64,000 nt of DNA from Halobacteriovorax vibrionivorans (GTDB taxonomy: Bacteria; Bdellovibrionota; Bacteriovoracia; Bacteriovoracales; Bacteriovoracaceae): contig NZ_QDKL01000002.1 in the NCBI RefSeq assembly GCF_003346865.1, positions 434,001 through 498,000 on the forward strand, read 5' to 3'. Below are positions 9,140 to 17,133 of the stretch, one piece after another. The stretch's first letter is position 1, and each line of letters begins with the position of its first letter. The translations under genes were made by a program, and so were the position numbers. The notes under the pieces are model-generated. The model did no database searches. It was not told where the DNA came from and saw only the letters and a list, made by a program, of their open reading frames with translations.

Positions 9140-10137
9140 ATGCGCTCTCTTATACTTTTAAGCTCATTTTGGATTTTATTATACATTTGAAGATTTACTC
9201 CAGGTAAGCTTTCAAATACATTCTTCGTTCTTTTCTCAAATGAAGCACGATCTATTTCATTAAATTTAACCCCATGAGACTCGAGTTTTTTAACAACACT
9301 TGAGTGTTTAGACTTTAAAAGATTAATCATTTCACGTGCCTCAAAGTCAAATTCATCTTGTATGATTTTTTGATACTTCACAGGAATCTTTGCCCAGACT
9401 TCCGTTGAAATATAAACACCACAGACACCTAAAAAGTGCTTTGTAAGTGCTACATTCTTTTTTCCTGTCTCATAGACTTTTGTACTAATATTTGTAAATT
9501 CAGATCCTTCAAGTCCATCGACAACACCCTGTTGAACTGCACTAAATGTCTCCCCCCAAGGAAGAGGTGTTGCAGTTGCCCCCATTGCATTTAAAGTCTC
9601 AATAAAGAGCTTACTTCCAGGAGTTCTAAGTTTTACTCCTTCTAAGTCCTCAGGGGTTCTTACAACCTTATCCGTAATAAGGTTCCTAAATCCAAAAATA
9701 TATTCAAGTGAAAGTATTTTAATTCCTTGTTTTTCTAATTTCTTGGCCCAATCCTTAACCATCTGTGTCTTTATCAGCTCTGTGTATTCATCATAGCTAT
9801 TATAAAGCATGGGACCAACAAGGGCAGTGAACTCAGGAACATAGTCTCCAATATAAGAAGGGTCTTCCACAGAAATAAAATGGGCTCCTCTAGCAACAAG
9901 CTCTACTCCATCTTTATAAGTTGCAATTTGGCCTTGGGGAAAAGTTAAAATTTTCACCGCTCCATTCGTTTTTTCATCAATTCGTTTAGCTACTTTATCC
10001 ATTGAAAGAGTTAGGTCTTCTTTAGGGCTAAAGACATGACTTAAGCGTAATTTTATTTTGAACTTTGACGGATCTTTCGTCTCAGATGGACGACAAGAAA
10101 TTATGCACAGTAATGCACAGATGAAAATCAACTTCAT
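9136..10137 (-). CDS. dctP: TRAP transporter solute-binding lipoprotein
   Basis: DctP-type periplasmic binding protein. The first 15 residues form a signal ending in the lipobox IISC, so it is probably a lipoprotein rather than free in the periplasm. The domain begins at LRLSHVFSPKEDL. The Arg of GVKLRTPGSKLF matches the residue that usually clamps the substrate carboxylate, followed by PLPWGETFSAVQQGVVDGLEG. Ligand is probably a carboxylic acid by family precedent; the exact compound is unknown. First gene of the operon with dctQ and dctM. Confidence 0.92.
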   Translation of the reverse strand: MKLIFICALLCIISCRPSETKDPSKFKIKLRLSHVFSPKEDLTLSMDKVAKRIDEKTNGAVKILTFPQGQIATYKDGVELVARGAHFISVEDPSYIGDYVPEFTALVGPMLYNSYDEYTELIKTQMVKDWAKKLEKQGIKILSLEYIFGFRNLITDKVVRTPEDLEGVKLRTPGSKLFIETLNAMGATATPLPWGETFSAVQQGVVDGLEGSEFTNISTKVYETGKKNVALTKHFLGVCGVYISTEVWAKIPVKYQKIIQDEFDFEAREMINLLKSKHSSVVKKLESHGVKFNEIDRASFEKRTKNVFESLPGVNLQMYNKIQNELKSIRERI

Positions 10138-10204
10138 AAAAACTCTCTCATTGACGTTTATAAGATAATTATAACTTGTTTAGAGGGATTTCCAAGAAAG
10201 ATTT

Positions 10205-10233
10205 AAGAAAATAAGGAGATGCTTAGCACCCCC
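10205..10233 (-). terminator. Intrinsic terminator after qorB-like gene
   Basis: Read on the minus strand, GGGGGTGC at 10233-10226 pairs with GCATCTCC at 10222-10215 (two G-U pairs) around a three-base loop, followed by the T-rich tail TTATTTTCTT. It starts 12 bp after the stop codon of the qorB-like gene. Confidence 0.8.
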
Positions 10234-10245
10234 TTCATATATGAA

Positions 10246-11097
10246 TTAAGCAATCCTTTTGATGGTCTCTTTCATTGACTCTGTAGGACGACCGATTAAT
10301 CTCGATAAATCCTTACTTTCAGAATAAAGTCCTCCTTTTGAGGCGCCAATTTCTGAGTCGGCCAACATATCCGCAATCACTTCAGGAAGACCTGCCTGAA
10401 GTAAAACGTCTCTGTACTCACTTTGAGTCATATTCTTATAAGAGATATCTCTTCCATATTGCTCGCCAATTAGAGTTGCAAATTCACTTAAATTATAAGA
10501 AGTATCACCTGCTAATTCGTATACCTTACCAGCATGGCCATTATCTGTTAAAACGTTTGCCGCGGCCAATGCATAATCATTTCTTGGAGCTGATGATATT
10601 CTCCCCTCTCCAGCACAGCCGAGAACAACAGAATGCTCCAATATAGTCGGAATTCCCATTGTGTAATTCTCTGAATACCAACCATTTCTTAAAATTGTTG
10701 TCTTAATATCAAGATCATTTATTAGTTTTTCAGTAGCAAGATGTTCTTCAGCAAGTCCTAATGGTGAATTGTCTGCTTCGAGAATACTTGTATAGGCTAA
10801 ATGTTTCACTGAAGAATCTCTTACAATATCAATGACATTTTGATGTTGTGAAAGTCTTTTTCCTACTTCACTTGATGAGATAAGTAGTAATTTTTCAACT
10901 CCTTCTAAAGCAGATCTAAGACTATCAGGCTTCTCATAGTCTCCATACCTAACCTGTACGCCCTTTTTGGCAAACTCATCGAGTTTATCTGTTGAGCGTG
11001 CAATGGCAACAATCGACTTTGGTTTTACACCTTTATCTAATAAATTCTTTATAACTAATTGACCGAGTTGGCCTGAAGCTCCTGTTAAAGCGATCAT
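10246..11097 (-). CDS. qorB: NAD(P)H-dependent quinone reductase, QorB/YtfG-like
   Basis: NmrA-type Rossmann-fold protein very similar in pattern to E. coli QOR2 (YtfG): TGASGQLGQLVI at the nucleotide site, VEKLLLISSSEVGKR, SPLGLAEEHLATEK, LRNGWYSENYT and LADSEIGASKGGLY. The enzyme family reduces quinones with NADPH. The ATG at 11097 follows a GGAGGA site by five bases; the TTG four codons upstream would overlap that site. It follows the dioxygenase gene by 18 bp in one operon, which ends at a clear terminator. Confidence 0.88.
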   Translation of the reverse strand: MIALTGASGQLGQLVIKNLLDKGVKPKSIVAIARSTDKLDEFAKKGVQVRYGDYEKPDSLRSALEGVEKLLLISSSEVGKRLSQHQNVIDIVRDSSVKHLAYTSILEADNSPLGLAEEHLATEKLINDLDIKTTILRNGWYSENYTMGIPTILEHSVVLGCAGEGRISSAPRNDYALAAANVLTDNGHAGKVYELAGDTSYNLSEFATLIGEQYGRDISYKNMTQSEYRDVLLQAGLPEVIADMLADSEIGASKGGLYSESKDLSRLIGRPTESMKETIKRIA

Positions 11098-11115
11098 ATT
11101 TTCCTCCAATAATTA

Positions 11116-11994
11116 TTAATAATAACGAACTGATCTCATTGATAATGAACCAAGTTCAAAGCCTTCATAATCAAATGTAATTTTATCTTCTTCTAAGCTA
11201 GAACCTAAAACGTATAAAAGAGGTAGGTAGTGCTCATCTGTTGGAATGCTAAATTTACCAGCTTGAGTCTTAAGGGCATCACTCACTAGCGGAGCATCTT
11301 CTCTTTTAAGAAGTTTATCTTTTACCCATTCATCAAACTCGATGGCCCAGTCAAGGCCTAAGTATCGATGCTTACGACTCATCATTCTTAAATTATGTAC
11401 AATATTCCCACTTCCCATAATCATGACACCTTCATCTCTTAAGAACCTTATCTTTTTTCCAAGTTCGTAGTGATATTCATACGACTGATTGCGATCGAGA
11501 CTCAATTGAACAACTGGTATATCCGCTTCAGGAAAAACATGTTTTAAAACTGACCATGTTCCATGATCAAGACCCCACTGCTTCTTATCAATATTAACTC
11601 GAGGCTTATTTATGGCCTTAGCAATCTCATCAGCTAAGCTGGCATTTCCATCTGCAGGATATCGAACATCATATAATGCTTGTGGAAAACCATAGAAGTC
11701 ATGAATTGTCTTTGGATGATCCATTCCGGTAACCCAAGTTCCTTCAGTTTCCCAATGGGCCGAGATCATAAGCACGGCCTTTGGTCTTGAATAATCACGA
11801 CGTAGTCCCTGTCCTAATTTTTCTAATTTTTTTGTAAAGTCGTTACTTTCAATGGCATTCATAGGTGATCCATGACCTAAAAATATTGCTGGCATTCTTT
11901 CTTTTTTAGTTGTCATAAACTTTCTCCCAAGCACTGCTGATGCTAGGCCAAAAAGAATTCCTGTAATAGCTTGGCGTCTTCCAAGTTTCATCAT
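11116..11994 (-). CDS. ygiD: DODA-type extradiol dioxygenase (YgiD-like), possible Tat signal
   Basis: LigB-superfamily extradiol ring-cleavage dioxygenase: PAIFLGHGSPMNAI and MISAHWETEG supply metal-binding His residues, with QWGLDHGTWSVLKHVFP, VVQLSLD and GSGNIVHNLRMM following. E. coli YgiD opens L-DOPA. Unlike the cytosolic enzyme this one carries an N-terminal extension GRRQAITGILFGLASA with twin Arg and a hydrophobic stretch, suggesting Tat export. The ATG at 11994 (or the adjacent one at 11991) follows AGGAGA. Upstream codons in frame are rejected because they precede that site. Same operon as the qorB-like gene. Confidence 0.85.
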   Translation of the reverse strand: MMKLGRRQAITGILFGLASAVLGRKFMTTKKERMPAIFLGHGSPMNAIESNDFTKKLEKLGQGLRRDYSRPKAVLMISAHWETEGTWVTGMDHPKTIHDFYGFPQALYDVRYPADGNASLADEIAKAINKPRVNIDKKQWGLDHGTWSVLKHVFPEADIPVVQLSLDRNQSYEYHYELGKKIRFLRDEGVMIMGSGNIVHNLRMMSRKHRYLGLDWAIEFDEWVKDKLLKREDAPLVSDALKTQAGKFSIPTDEHYLPLLYVLGSSLEEDKITFDYEGFELGSLSMRSVRYY

Positions 11995-12042
11995 AGCAGT
12001 CTCCTGGCCGGTGATAATCTTAATTATTACCAAAAATCACAT

Positions 12043-12068
12043 GTTGCAAAAGACTACAAATATGCAAC
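12043..12068. promoter_or_regulatory. Candidate operator upstream of ygiD-qorB
   Basis: An inverted repeat GTTGCA (12043-12048), 14 bases, TGCAAC (12063-12068) lies about 50 bp upstream of the dioxygenase ATG, with a further GTTGC half-site at 12074. The arrangement fits a dimeric regulator acting on the ygiD-qorB promoter. No regulator gene is adjacent. Chance occurrence cannot be excluded. Confidence 0.35.
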
Positions 12069-12123
12069 CCAGTGTTGCCACAAAGGAACGCTAAAAAAGA
12101 ATATAAAATATTGAAATAATAGG

Positions 12124-12156
12124 AAAAAAAAGAGAAGCCAAGAATAGGCCCCTCTT
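12124..12156 (-). terminator. Intrinsic terminator of the cold-shock gene
   Basis: On the minus strand AAGAGGGGCC (12156-12147) pairs with GGCTTCTCTT (12139-12130), including two G-U pairs, around a seven-base loop and runs into a T tract at 12129-12124. It begins 17 bp after the cold-shock gene stop. Confidence 0.85.
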
Positions 12157-12173
12157 TTTAAATTCTTCTTAAA

Positions 12174-12371
12174 TTAAGAAAGAGATTTAACTTGAACAGC
12201 ACATGGACCTTTTTGTCCTTCACCTACTTCAAATTCAACTTTTTCGTCATCTCTAAGAGTGTTACCTTCAACACCTGAGATATGTACGAAAAGATCTTGT
12301 CCACCATCGTCTGGCTTAATAAATCCAAAACCTTTCTCATCATTAAAAAACTTTACTGTACCTGTAGCCAT
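12174..12371 (-). CDS. Cold-shock protein, CspA family
   Basis: A 65-residue single cold-shock domain: [16 protein letters not shown] contains RNP1, DLFVHIS contains RNP2, and the length is typical. It binds single-stranded RNA or DNA as an RNA chaperone. A GGAGA site is five bases before the ATG. It lies only 16 bp behind the methyltransferase gene on the same strand, so it lacks room for the long cold-responsive leader of E. coli cspA unless its promoter is inside that gene. A strong terminator follows. Confidence 0.95.
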   Translation of the reverse strand: MATGTVKFFNDEKGFGFIKPDDGGQDLFVHISGVEGNTLRDDEKVEFEVGEGQKGPCAVQVKSLS

Positions 12372-12387
12372 AATTTTCTCCTAGCTA

Positions 12388-13086
12388 TTAAAATTTTGTT
12401 AGATCTGTGATCGAACTATATATCTTAAGTTCACCTGAACTTAAAAAACCATTTGCTATCCAAAATTGCTTATATTTTTTCTCAATTAAATAATCCACTC
12501 TCTCCCCCTTTGTAATAAGAAAGAAGTTGTAGTCATCAATACGAGTTACAAGTTCATCTAAGATGTCGGAAATATCTTGCATCTCACTGAAGTCATAAAT
12601 AAAGTAAACCTGTGCCTTAGGTAGAACAAAGTCCTCTTCTAAAACATTCTCCAAAAGTATTTCGCAATTAAGTAATTCCATTCTCTCAAAGACGCGATTA
12701 CCTTCTCTTTGTCTTTGTTTTAGAATTTCATATCCAATAAAGCGAGCTTCTGGAAAAATTGAGCTCATAACAAGCCCGATGCGGCCATAGCCAGCACCTA
12801 TATCAACAATCTTGTGGATGTTGTAATCCTTTAATAAATAAAGGGCATCAAATAAATGATTATATGGAGTTTGTAATGCTTGAGGGTGTAACCCAATCCA
12901 AGTCTGTGTTCCATCGTAATGTTGCTTACGACTTGAATCATCTGCATCTTTATAATAAGCGCGGTACTTTTGAGAAAGCTTTTCTTCAATCTTTGTGATT
13001 TTATAACCTAGCTCACGATCAAGATTTTTGGCGTGAATGCGAGGGTGAATATTCTCATCAAGCATATATGTTCTAGGATTTCTCAC
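12388..13086 (-). CDS. Class I SAM-dependent methyltransferase-like protein
   Basis: A Rossmann methyltransferase core is visible: KIVDIGAGYGRIGLVMSS is motif I and FIGYEI ends in the acidic residue that holds the ribose. Later segments are QVYFIYDFSEM and FFLITKGE. About 90 N-terminal residues are outside the core. It is clearly paralogous to the next methyltransferase-like gene: GAGYGRIGLV/GSGYGRVGLV, FIGYE/FIGYE and ITKGE/ITKGN align in order. Target unknown. The GTG at 13086 is used; an ATG lies seven codons downstream. It is 16 bp ahead of the cold-shock gene. Confidence 0.75.
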   Translation of the reverse strand: MRNPRTYMLDENIHPRIHAKNLDRELGYKITKIEEKLSQKYRAYYKDADDSSRKQHYDGTQTWIGLHPQALQTPYNHLFDALYLLKDYNIHKIVDIGAGYGRIGLVMSSIFPEARFIGYEILKQRQREGNRVFERMELLNCEILLENVLEEDFVLPKAQVYFIYDFSEMQDISDILDELVTRIDDYNFFLITKGERVDYLIEKKYKQFWIANGFLSSGELKIYSSITDLTKF

Positions 13087-13391
13087 CTTTTCACATAACA
13101 GCTCGGTCTTAGTTTGCGTCTTAATAATGAACTTACTCTAAATGTTAAATAGACAAATACTTTTAATTCTCTGCCGAGTTAATAATTTTGCACATCGAAT
13201 TAAAATAGGAAGGAACTTTAAGATAAACAAGGAACTAACTATAAAAATCAAATACAATTAATTCCTTATACCGACTTTCTGCACACAGGGCAACAAATTA
13301 AAGTATTTAACGCGACTTACGGGTTATCTTTACACTAAAATTTTATATCCATTCACCTAAACAATACAATTTCAACAACTTACAATTATAC
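13087..13391. other. Gene-free AT-rich intergenic region
   Basis: This 305-bp stretch lies between the two paralogous methyltransferase genes, both on the minus strand. I see no convincing reading frame, tRNA or terminator in it. It presumably holds the promoter of the downstream methyltransferase/cold-shock unit, but no -35/-10 pair stands out. Confidence 0.5.
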
Positions 13392-14438
13392 TTATTCTCT
13401 TGTTTTAAATACACATAGATTACCTTCATCGATAATTACAGGTCTAGGCCAAGAGTTTTCTTCTGCAATATCCATAAGCCAGCCCCTAGCATTACCTTTT
13501 GTAATGATAGTTATCTCCTTATCTTTACTATATTCCACAATTTGCCCTAGCACATAGTGATATGTCTCTTTAGTAAAAGGATCATAGAGATAATAAACAT
13601 CGGCTTCTGGAATCTTAAAAGAGGCCAGTGACAGATCCTGTACTTGAAAGCTTAAATTCTCTTCAAGGCCAAAAGCCTTTGTAGCTATATTTGATATTTC
13701 AACCCGATGAGGGACAAATTCATAACCAATGAAATCGACATCCGGACGCAAAAGAGAACACACTAATCCAACTCTCCCATAACCAGATCCAAGATCAATA
13801 ACCTTTCCACCTTGCTTTAACTGCATATTCTCCATGGCCAATAAGATTGTAGAATAGCCAGATTGAACACCTACACCAGCTCCTGCATACAGCCTCTCTT
13901 TAATAGTAGAATCAAAAACCATATCTCGATCTAATTGGTAATTGAGGTTAAAGAGATCATCGAGATTATCAAATGTACGATAAAGATCAGGTCCCTTATG
14001 ACCAAGACTTTGCAGTCGTCCTTCTTGGGCCTTTTCTTCGGCCAAGAAATAAAGACTCATCTCCTTTAAAGACTCAATAACAAATTCTTTTTGAGAGACC
14101 TCACATGCGCTAAGAATTTGTTTTAAAACATTTTCTTCAATTACTTTTGAGTCCTTGGCCACCTTTTTTAAATTCGTTTCACCACTAGCAATTAAAAAAT
14201 CTTTTAAAAAAGATATTCTTAATAAGTCGTTTGAAAAAAGTGGAGTCATAAAATCACAGTACGAAATATCTCGTTCATCTTGACGCTTTAGCCATAATTG
14301 ATCCTTAAGAAAACCTGTGACAGTGACAAGAAATGCCGAATTAATGTAGAGGTGTGCAAGTTGAATAGGCCCTAATTCTAGAGTACTAGGGTTCTTGCCT
14401 TCTAGTAGTCCTAGAAAAGTTTCTTTTGAAAGATTCAT
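13392..14438 (-). CDS. Methyltransferase-like protein with long N-terminal domain
   Basis: The C-terminal third is a class I methyltransferase: KVIDLGSGYGRVGLVCS is motif I, DFIGYEFVPHR the ribose-binding strand, and ADVYYLYDPF plus TIITKGNARG follow. It is paralogous to the shorter methyltransferase-like protein 300 bp downstream. The first 150 residues are helical, unrelated to that protein, and of unknown role. The substrate is not evident; the strand with 'YLYDPF' in place of a DPPY motif argues against a standard N6-adenine DNA enzyme. Confidence 0.72.
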   Translation of the reverse strand: MNLSKETFLGLLEGKNPSTLELGPIQLAHLYINSAFLVTVTGFLKDQLWLKRQDERDISYCDFMTPLFSNDLLRISFLKDFLIASGETNLKKVAKDSKVIEENVLKQILSACEVSQKEFVIESLKEMSLYFLAEEKAQEGRLQSLGHKGPDLYRTFDNLDDLFNLNYQLDRDMVFDSTIKERLYAGAGVGVQSGYSTILLAMENMQLKQGGKVIDLGSGYGRVGLVCSLLRPDVDFIGYEFVPHRVEISNIATKAFGLEENLSFQVQDLSLASFKIPEADVYYLYDPFTKETYHYVLGQIVEYSKDKEITIITKGNARGWLMDIAEENSWPRPVIIDEGNLCVFKTRE

Positions 14439-14536
14439 TTAGCTTTTACCTTGATGCTAATACGATCATGGTTGCTATGCATGAGCCTATTTATTATTGA
14501 TGACTATATCTTACGTTCTAACAGTGATGAAGTAAA

Positions 14537-14830
14537 TTAGATTCGACAGAAGTAGCCTGTTGCCTCGAGGTTGACTCTAAAAACTCCTTCTTTCGAGTCT
14601 ATCACCACACGATTAACGTGAAAGTCTTCAGCTTTACTAAGCAATATATCCTCGGCCAAAGACGTAGCGACAAACGGCATGATACTAAAGCCCGTTGCAG
14701 AGAAATTTGCTACTGCCGAACAATTATTATTAACATCATCGACAATTGCCACTTCATCTAAGTTCATATTTTTAGATGCACAGCTTGTTAAAAGAATCAG
14801 AAAAATAGAAATATGAAAAAGTCCTCTCAA
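14537..14830 (-). CDS. Small lipoprotein, DUF4156-like
   Basis: I place the start at the TTG 14830-14828, giving a short signal peptide ending in the lipobox LTSC. The reading frame is open for 27 more codons, but that part covers a strong hairpin, and AAAGGA precedes the TTG by nine bases. The mature part resembles DUF4156-type lipoproteins: a conserved Cys near the start (NNNCSAV), an 'AEDFHVNRVVID' region where the family has 'AAELGGDTVV', and a terminal GYFCR. Function of such proteins is unknown. Probably outer-membrane associated. Confidence 0.55.
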   Translation of the reverse strand: MRGLFHISIFLILLTSCASKNMNLDEVAIVDDVNNNCSAVANFSATGFSIMPFVATSLAEDILLSKAEDFHVNRVVIDSKEGVFRVNLEATGYFCRI

Positions 14831-14850
14831 ACTATTGTATCCTTTAAAAG

Positions 14851-14878
14851 GCCTTTTCGGCCGAGAAACCGAAAAGGC
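14851..14878 (-). terminator. Terminator-like hairpin between two small genes
   Basis: GCCTTTTCGG (14851-14860) and CCGAAAAGGC (14869-14878) form a perfect 10-bp stem with an 8-base loop. On the minus strand it follows the 65-residue membrane protein gene and is trailed by CTTTT. It would end that transcript or attenuate the lipoprotein gene downstream. Confidence 0.6.
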
Positions 14879-14920
14879 AATTTTGGGGTTTACTGCTGCA
14901 TGAAGAAACAAACAGCAATC

Positions 14921-15118
14921 TTAATTATGTTTTAAATAATTGTCCTCAACTTTAAAGTTGGAAAACTTCTTTTGCAGCTCGGCCATTTCCATAGTTATCT
15001 CTTCTAAGACAGCTAGCTTCTTATTAATCGACTTATACCAACGTAAAGCCTGATAGAGTGCTAGAAATAGAAATAAGTTTGCAAACGTAAATAGAATAAA
15101 AAAAACAAGTAAATTCAT
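14921..15118 (-). CDS. Small single-pass membrane protein with coiled-coil tail
   Basis: A 65-residue protein with one long hydrophobic segment (about residues 3-25) followed by a charged helical tail with heptad-like spacing (KKLAVLEEITMEMAELQKKF). The architecture resembles small inner-membrane partners of larger complexes, but no family is recognised. A GGGAG site four bases before the ATG supports it. Confidence 0.6.
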   Translation of the reverse strand: MNLLVFFILFTFANLFLFLALYQALRWYKSINKKLAVLEEITMEMAELQKKFSNFKVEDNYLKHN

Positions 15119-15391
15119 CGAGCTCCCTTAATAACTGACTTCTCGTCTAATATTTTCAGATACTTAAGAACTTTTTATTAGTTTATGTTTTAATTAAGTT
15201 TAACTGTATATCTTACTGAAATCACAACACTAAAGTTTGCCATGTAAAACTTTAATTCGATAAGCAATATTTTCTTCAGATAAGCAAATGCTTAAACTTT
15301 AAGCGGCCGTACAAAATTCCACGGCCAAGATGCCATATCTATTATAAATGACGTTCAACTTCTGGCATCTTCTTTGCATTTAATTACAGGA

Positions 15392-17122
15392 ATGAGAGAG
15401 ATCCTATTTATAACATTTTTATGCAGTCTGAATGTATTTGCAGACATTGATTTCACAATCGAGAAATCATTCTATCAAGATCATCAAATTAAATATGACG
15501 CCAAGGAATTAACTTATAATAGTGAATATAATGAAAGCTCATATTGGTTTAAAACTAAGTATCGTGAATTTATTATTGGCAATATTGTTAATTGCCTTGA
15601 AAATAATTGCACGACATACCATCAGCGTGATCTCGATGAAATCTATAATGAATCACAGAATCAATTTGGAGAAAAAGACGCACAAGTATATTTCTCAAAT
15701 GTCGTTGCCGGTCTCGTTATCTCTGCAGATGACTCACTAGAAAGACAAAATATTCTTTCAGAAGCGAAAGAATATATGAATTTCAATCAAAAAATTTATA
15801 TCGGACATATACTGGGCCATATGATGAACAATCACTATGATCACGACCGCGACCCAGATGGAATTGTTTCACAAGACGAAATCTATAGAGCACAACGAAA
15901 TGGGTATGATGCTGGTGTTTGCCGTGATATCGCGGTAGCACAAGCAACAGTCCTTAAAGACCTAGGTATTAGTGAAACATATATACTCGCCTATGCAACG
16001 GCTGGAGATGGCCATGCCATGGTTATTGCGCAAGATCCTGATAATAAGGATCGAATCGTTAGCTTAAATTATGGAGAAGTTAGAATTAATGAATCGCAAA
16101 GTGCTCAAGGACTATCTCAAGATTCAAGTCTTGCTGACTTTGGAATTAGTTATCGCATATTTAATGCTGACGGAACACCTCACGATCGTCTATCAACTGA
16201 ATTAGGTTATGTTTTAAATAAGGTACTAGGCTTCGATAATAACTTATCTTCACCTGGCTCTAAATTTGATGGTATCAACTTTAGCTCTGTTGATTATACT
16301 AAAGGTATTTTTACTGCAACTGCATTCTATTCAGATAATGCTTCGGGATTAAATACTCTTGGAGCAGGTGTATCTCTTAGAAGAGACACTGAACATTTAA
16401 CACTAAATGCAGGAGCAACAGGATATCATTCCAGAAAAAGCTTGAAGCATCGTGAATTTCACAGTCAAAGTATAGGTATCTTTGGTGGCATAGAAGCACA
16501 ACTTAGAACGGGAAAGACTGACTTTGGTTTCTTAAAGAATATATATGCTGATACAAGAGTACTCGTTAGTGGTTCGATGGGAAAAGGAGATTACTCAAAT
16601 GAAAAACTCGATGAAAATAATGAGATCGATGCACTAGATGGTGACTACTTTAGAAGTGAGCATCATATGCTTGCCAGTTCTCTATATGCCGAAAGTAATT
16701 TTGCAAATATGACATGGAGAGGAATTGTTACTGCACATGCCTCTATTATGAAAGATGATATCAGAAATGAAAGTCACCATTCACTTCACTATCTTGGTAC
16801 AACAATAAAAAATCAATTAAATACACCGATTTCTGATGAGTATACCCTTACTTTAGAAAACACACTCTACCTAAAACAAAATGGTTCAACGATGGACTTC
16901 AATGCTGAAGTGAGATCCGGTGATGATCTTTTCTCTTTTCAGTTAGGAACAAGTCGCCCTATCTCTGGTCAAACTGGTTACTGGACCACAGGCCACGAAA
17001 AAGAAACTTACTTTAAGTTAAAAGCAAATAGTAGAGACAATCGATTTAGCTTGGGACTAAAGATCGGAAAAACAGAATCACACGGAACCACATATAGACT
17101 CGAAAGTGAGTTTCGATTTTAA
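15392..17122 (+). CDS. Transglutaminase-like domain fused to predicted outer-membrane beta-barrel
   Basis: Signal peptide MREILFITFLCSLNVFA, then a papain/transglutaminase-like domain. The Cys of GVCRDIAVAQATVLKDLG (C177 from this ATG), the His of GDGHAMVIAQD (H208) and a downstream acidic or Asn residue (SLNYGE) fit the catalytic triad order. Just before the Cys, DRDPDGIVSQDE (152-163) is a perfect 12-residue EF-hand-type calcium loop. From about residue 290 the sequence becomes amphipathic beta strands, ending LESEFRF with terminal Phe, as in outer-membrane barrels. Substrate unknown. An in-frame TTG six codons upstream is possible. A LysR gene follows 11 bp downstream. Confidence 0.7.
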   Translation: MREILFITFLCSLNVFADIDFTIEKSFYQDHQIKYDAKELTYNSEYNESSYWFKTKYREFIIGNIVNCLENNCTTYHQRDLDEIYNESQNQFGEKDAQVYFSNVVAGLVISADDSLERQNILSEAKEYMNFNQKIYIGHILGHMMNNHYDHDRDPDGIVSQDEIYRAQRNGYDAGVCRDIAVAQATVLKDLGISETYILAYATAGDGHAMVIAQDPDNKDRIVSLNYGEVRINESQSAQGLSQDSSLADFGISYRIFNADGTPHDRLSTELGYVLNKVLGFDNNLSSPGSKFDGINFSSVDYTKGIFTATAFYSDNASGLNTLGAGVSLRRDTEHLTLNAGATGYHSRKSLKHREFHSQSIGIFGGIEAQLRTGKTDFGFLKNIYADTRVLVSGSMGKGDYSNEKLDENNEIDALDGDYFRSEHHMLASSLYAESNFANMTWRGIVTAHASIMKDDIRNESHHSLHYLGTTIKNQLNTPISDEYTLTLENTLYLKQNGSTMDFNAEVRSGDDLFSFQLGTSRPISGQTGYWTTGHEKETYFKLKANSRDNRFSLGLKIGKTESHGTTYRLESEFRF

Positions 17123-17133
17123 AGGAATCAATA

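Noticed and set aside
15119..15391. GATAAGCAA repeats and TAAGCAAATGCTTA palindrome as a LysR operator
   Set aside because: Located before the transglutaminase-barrel gene, but the motif is short in AT-rich DNA and lacks other support.
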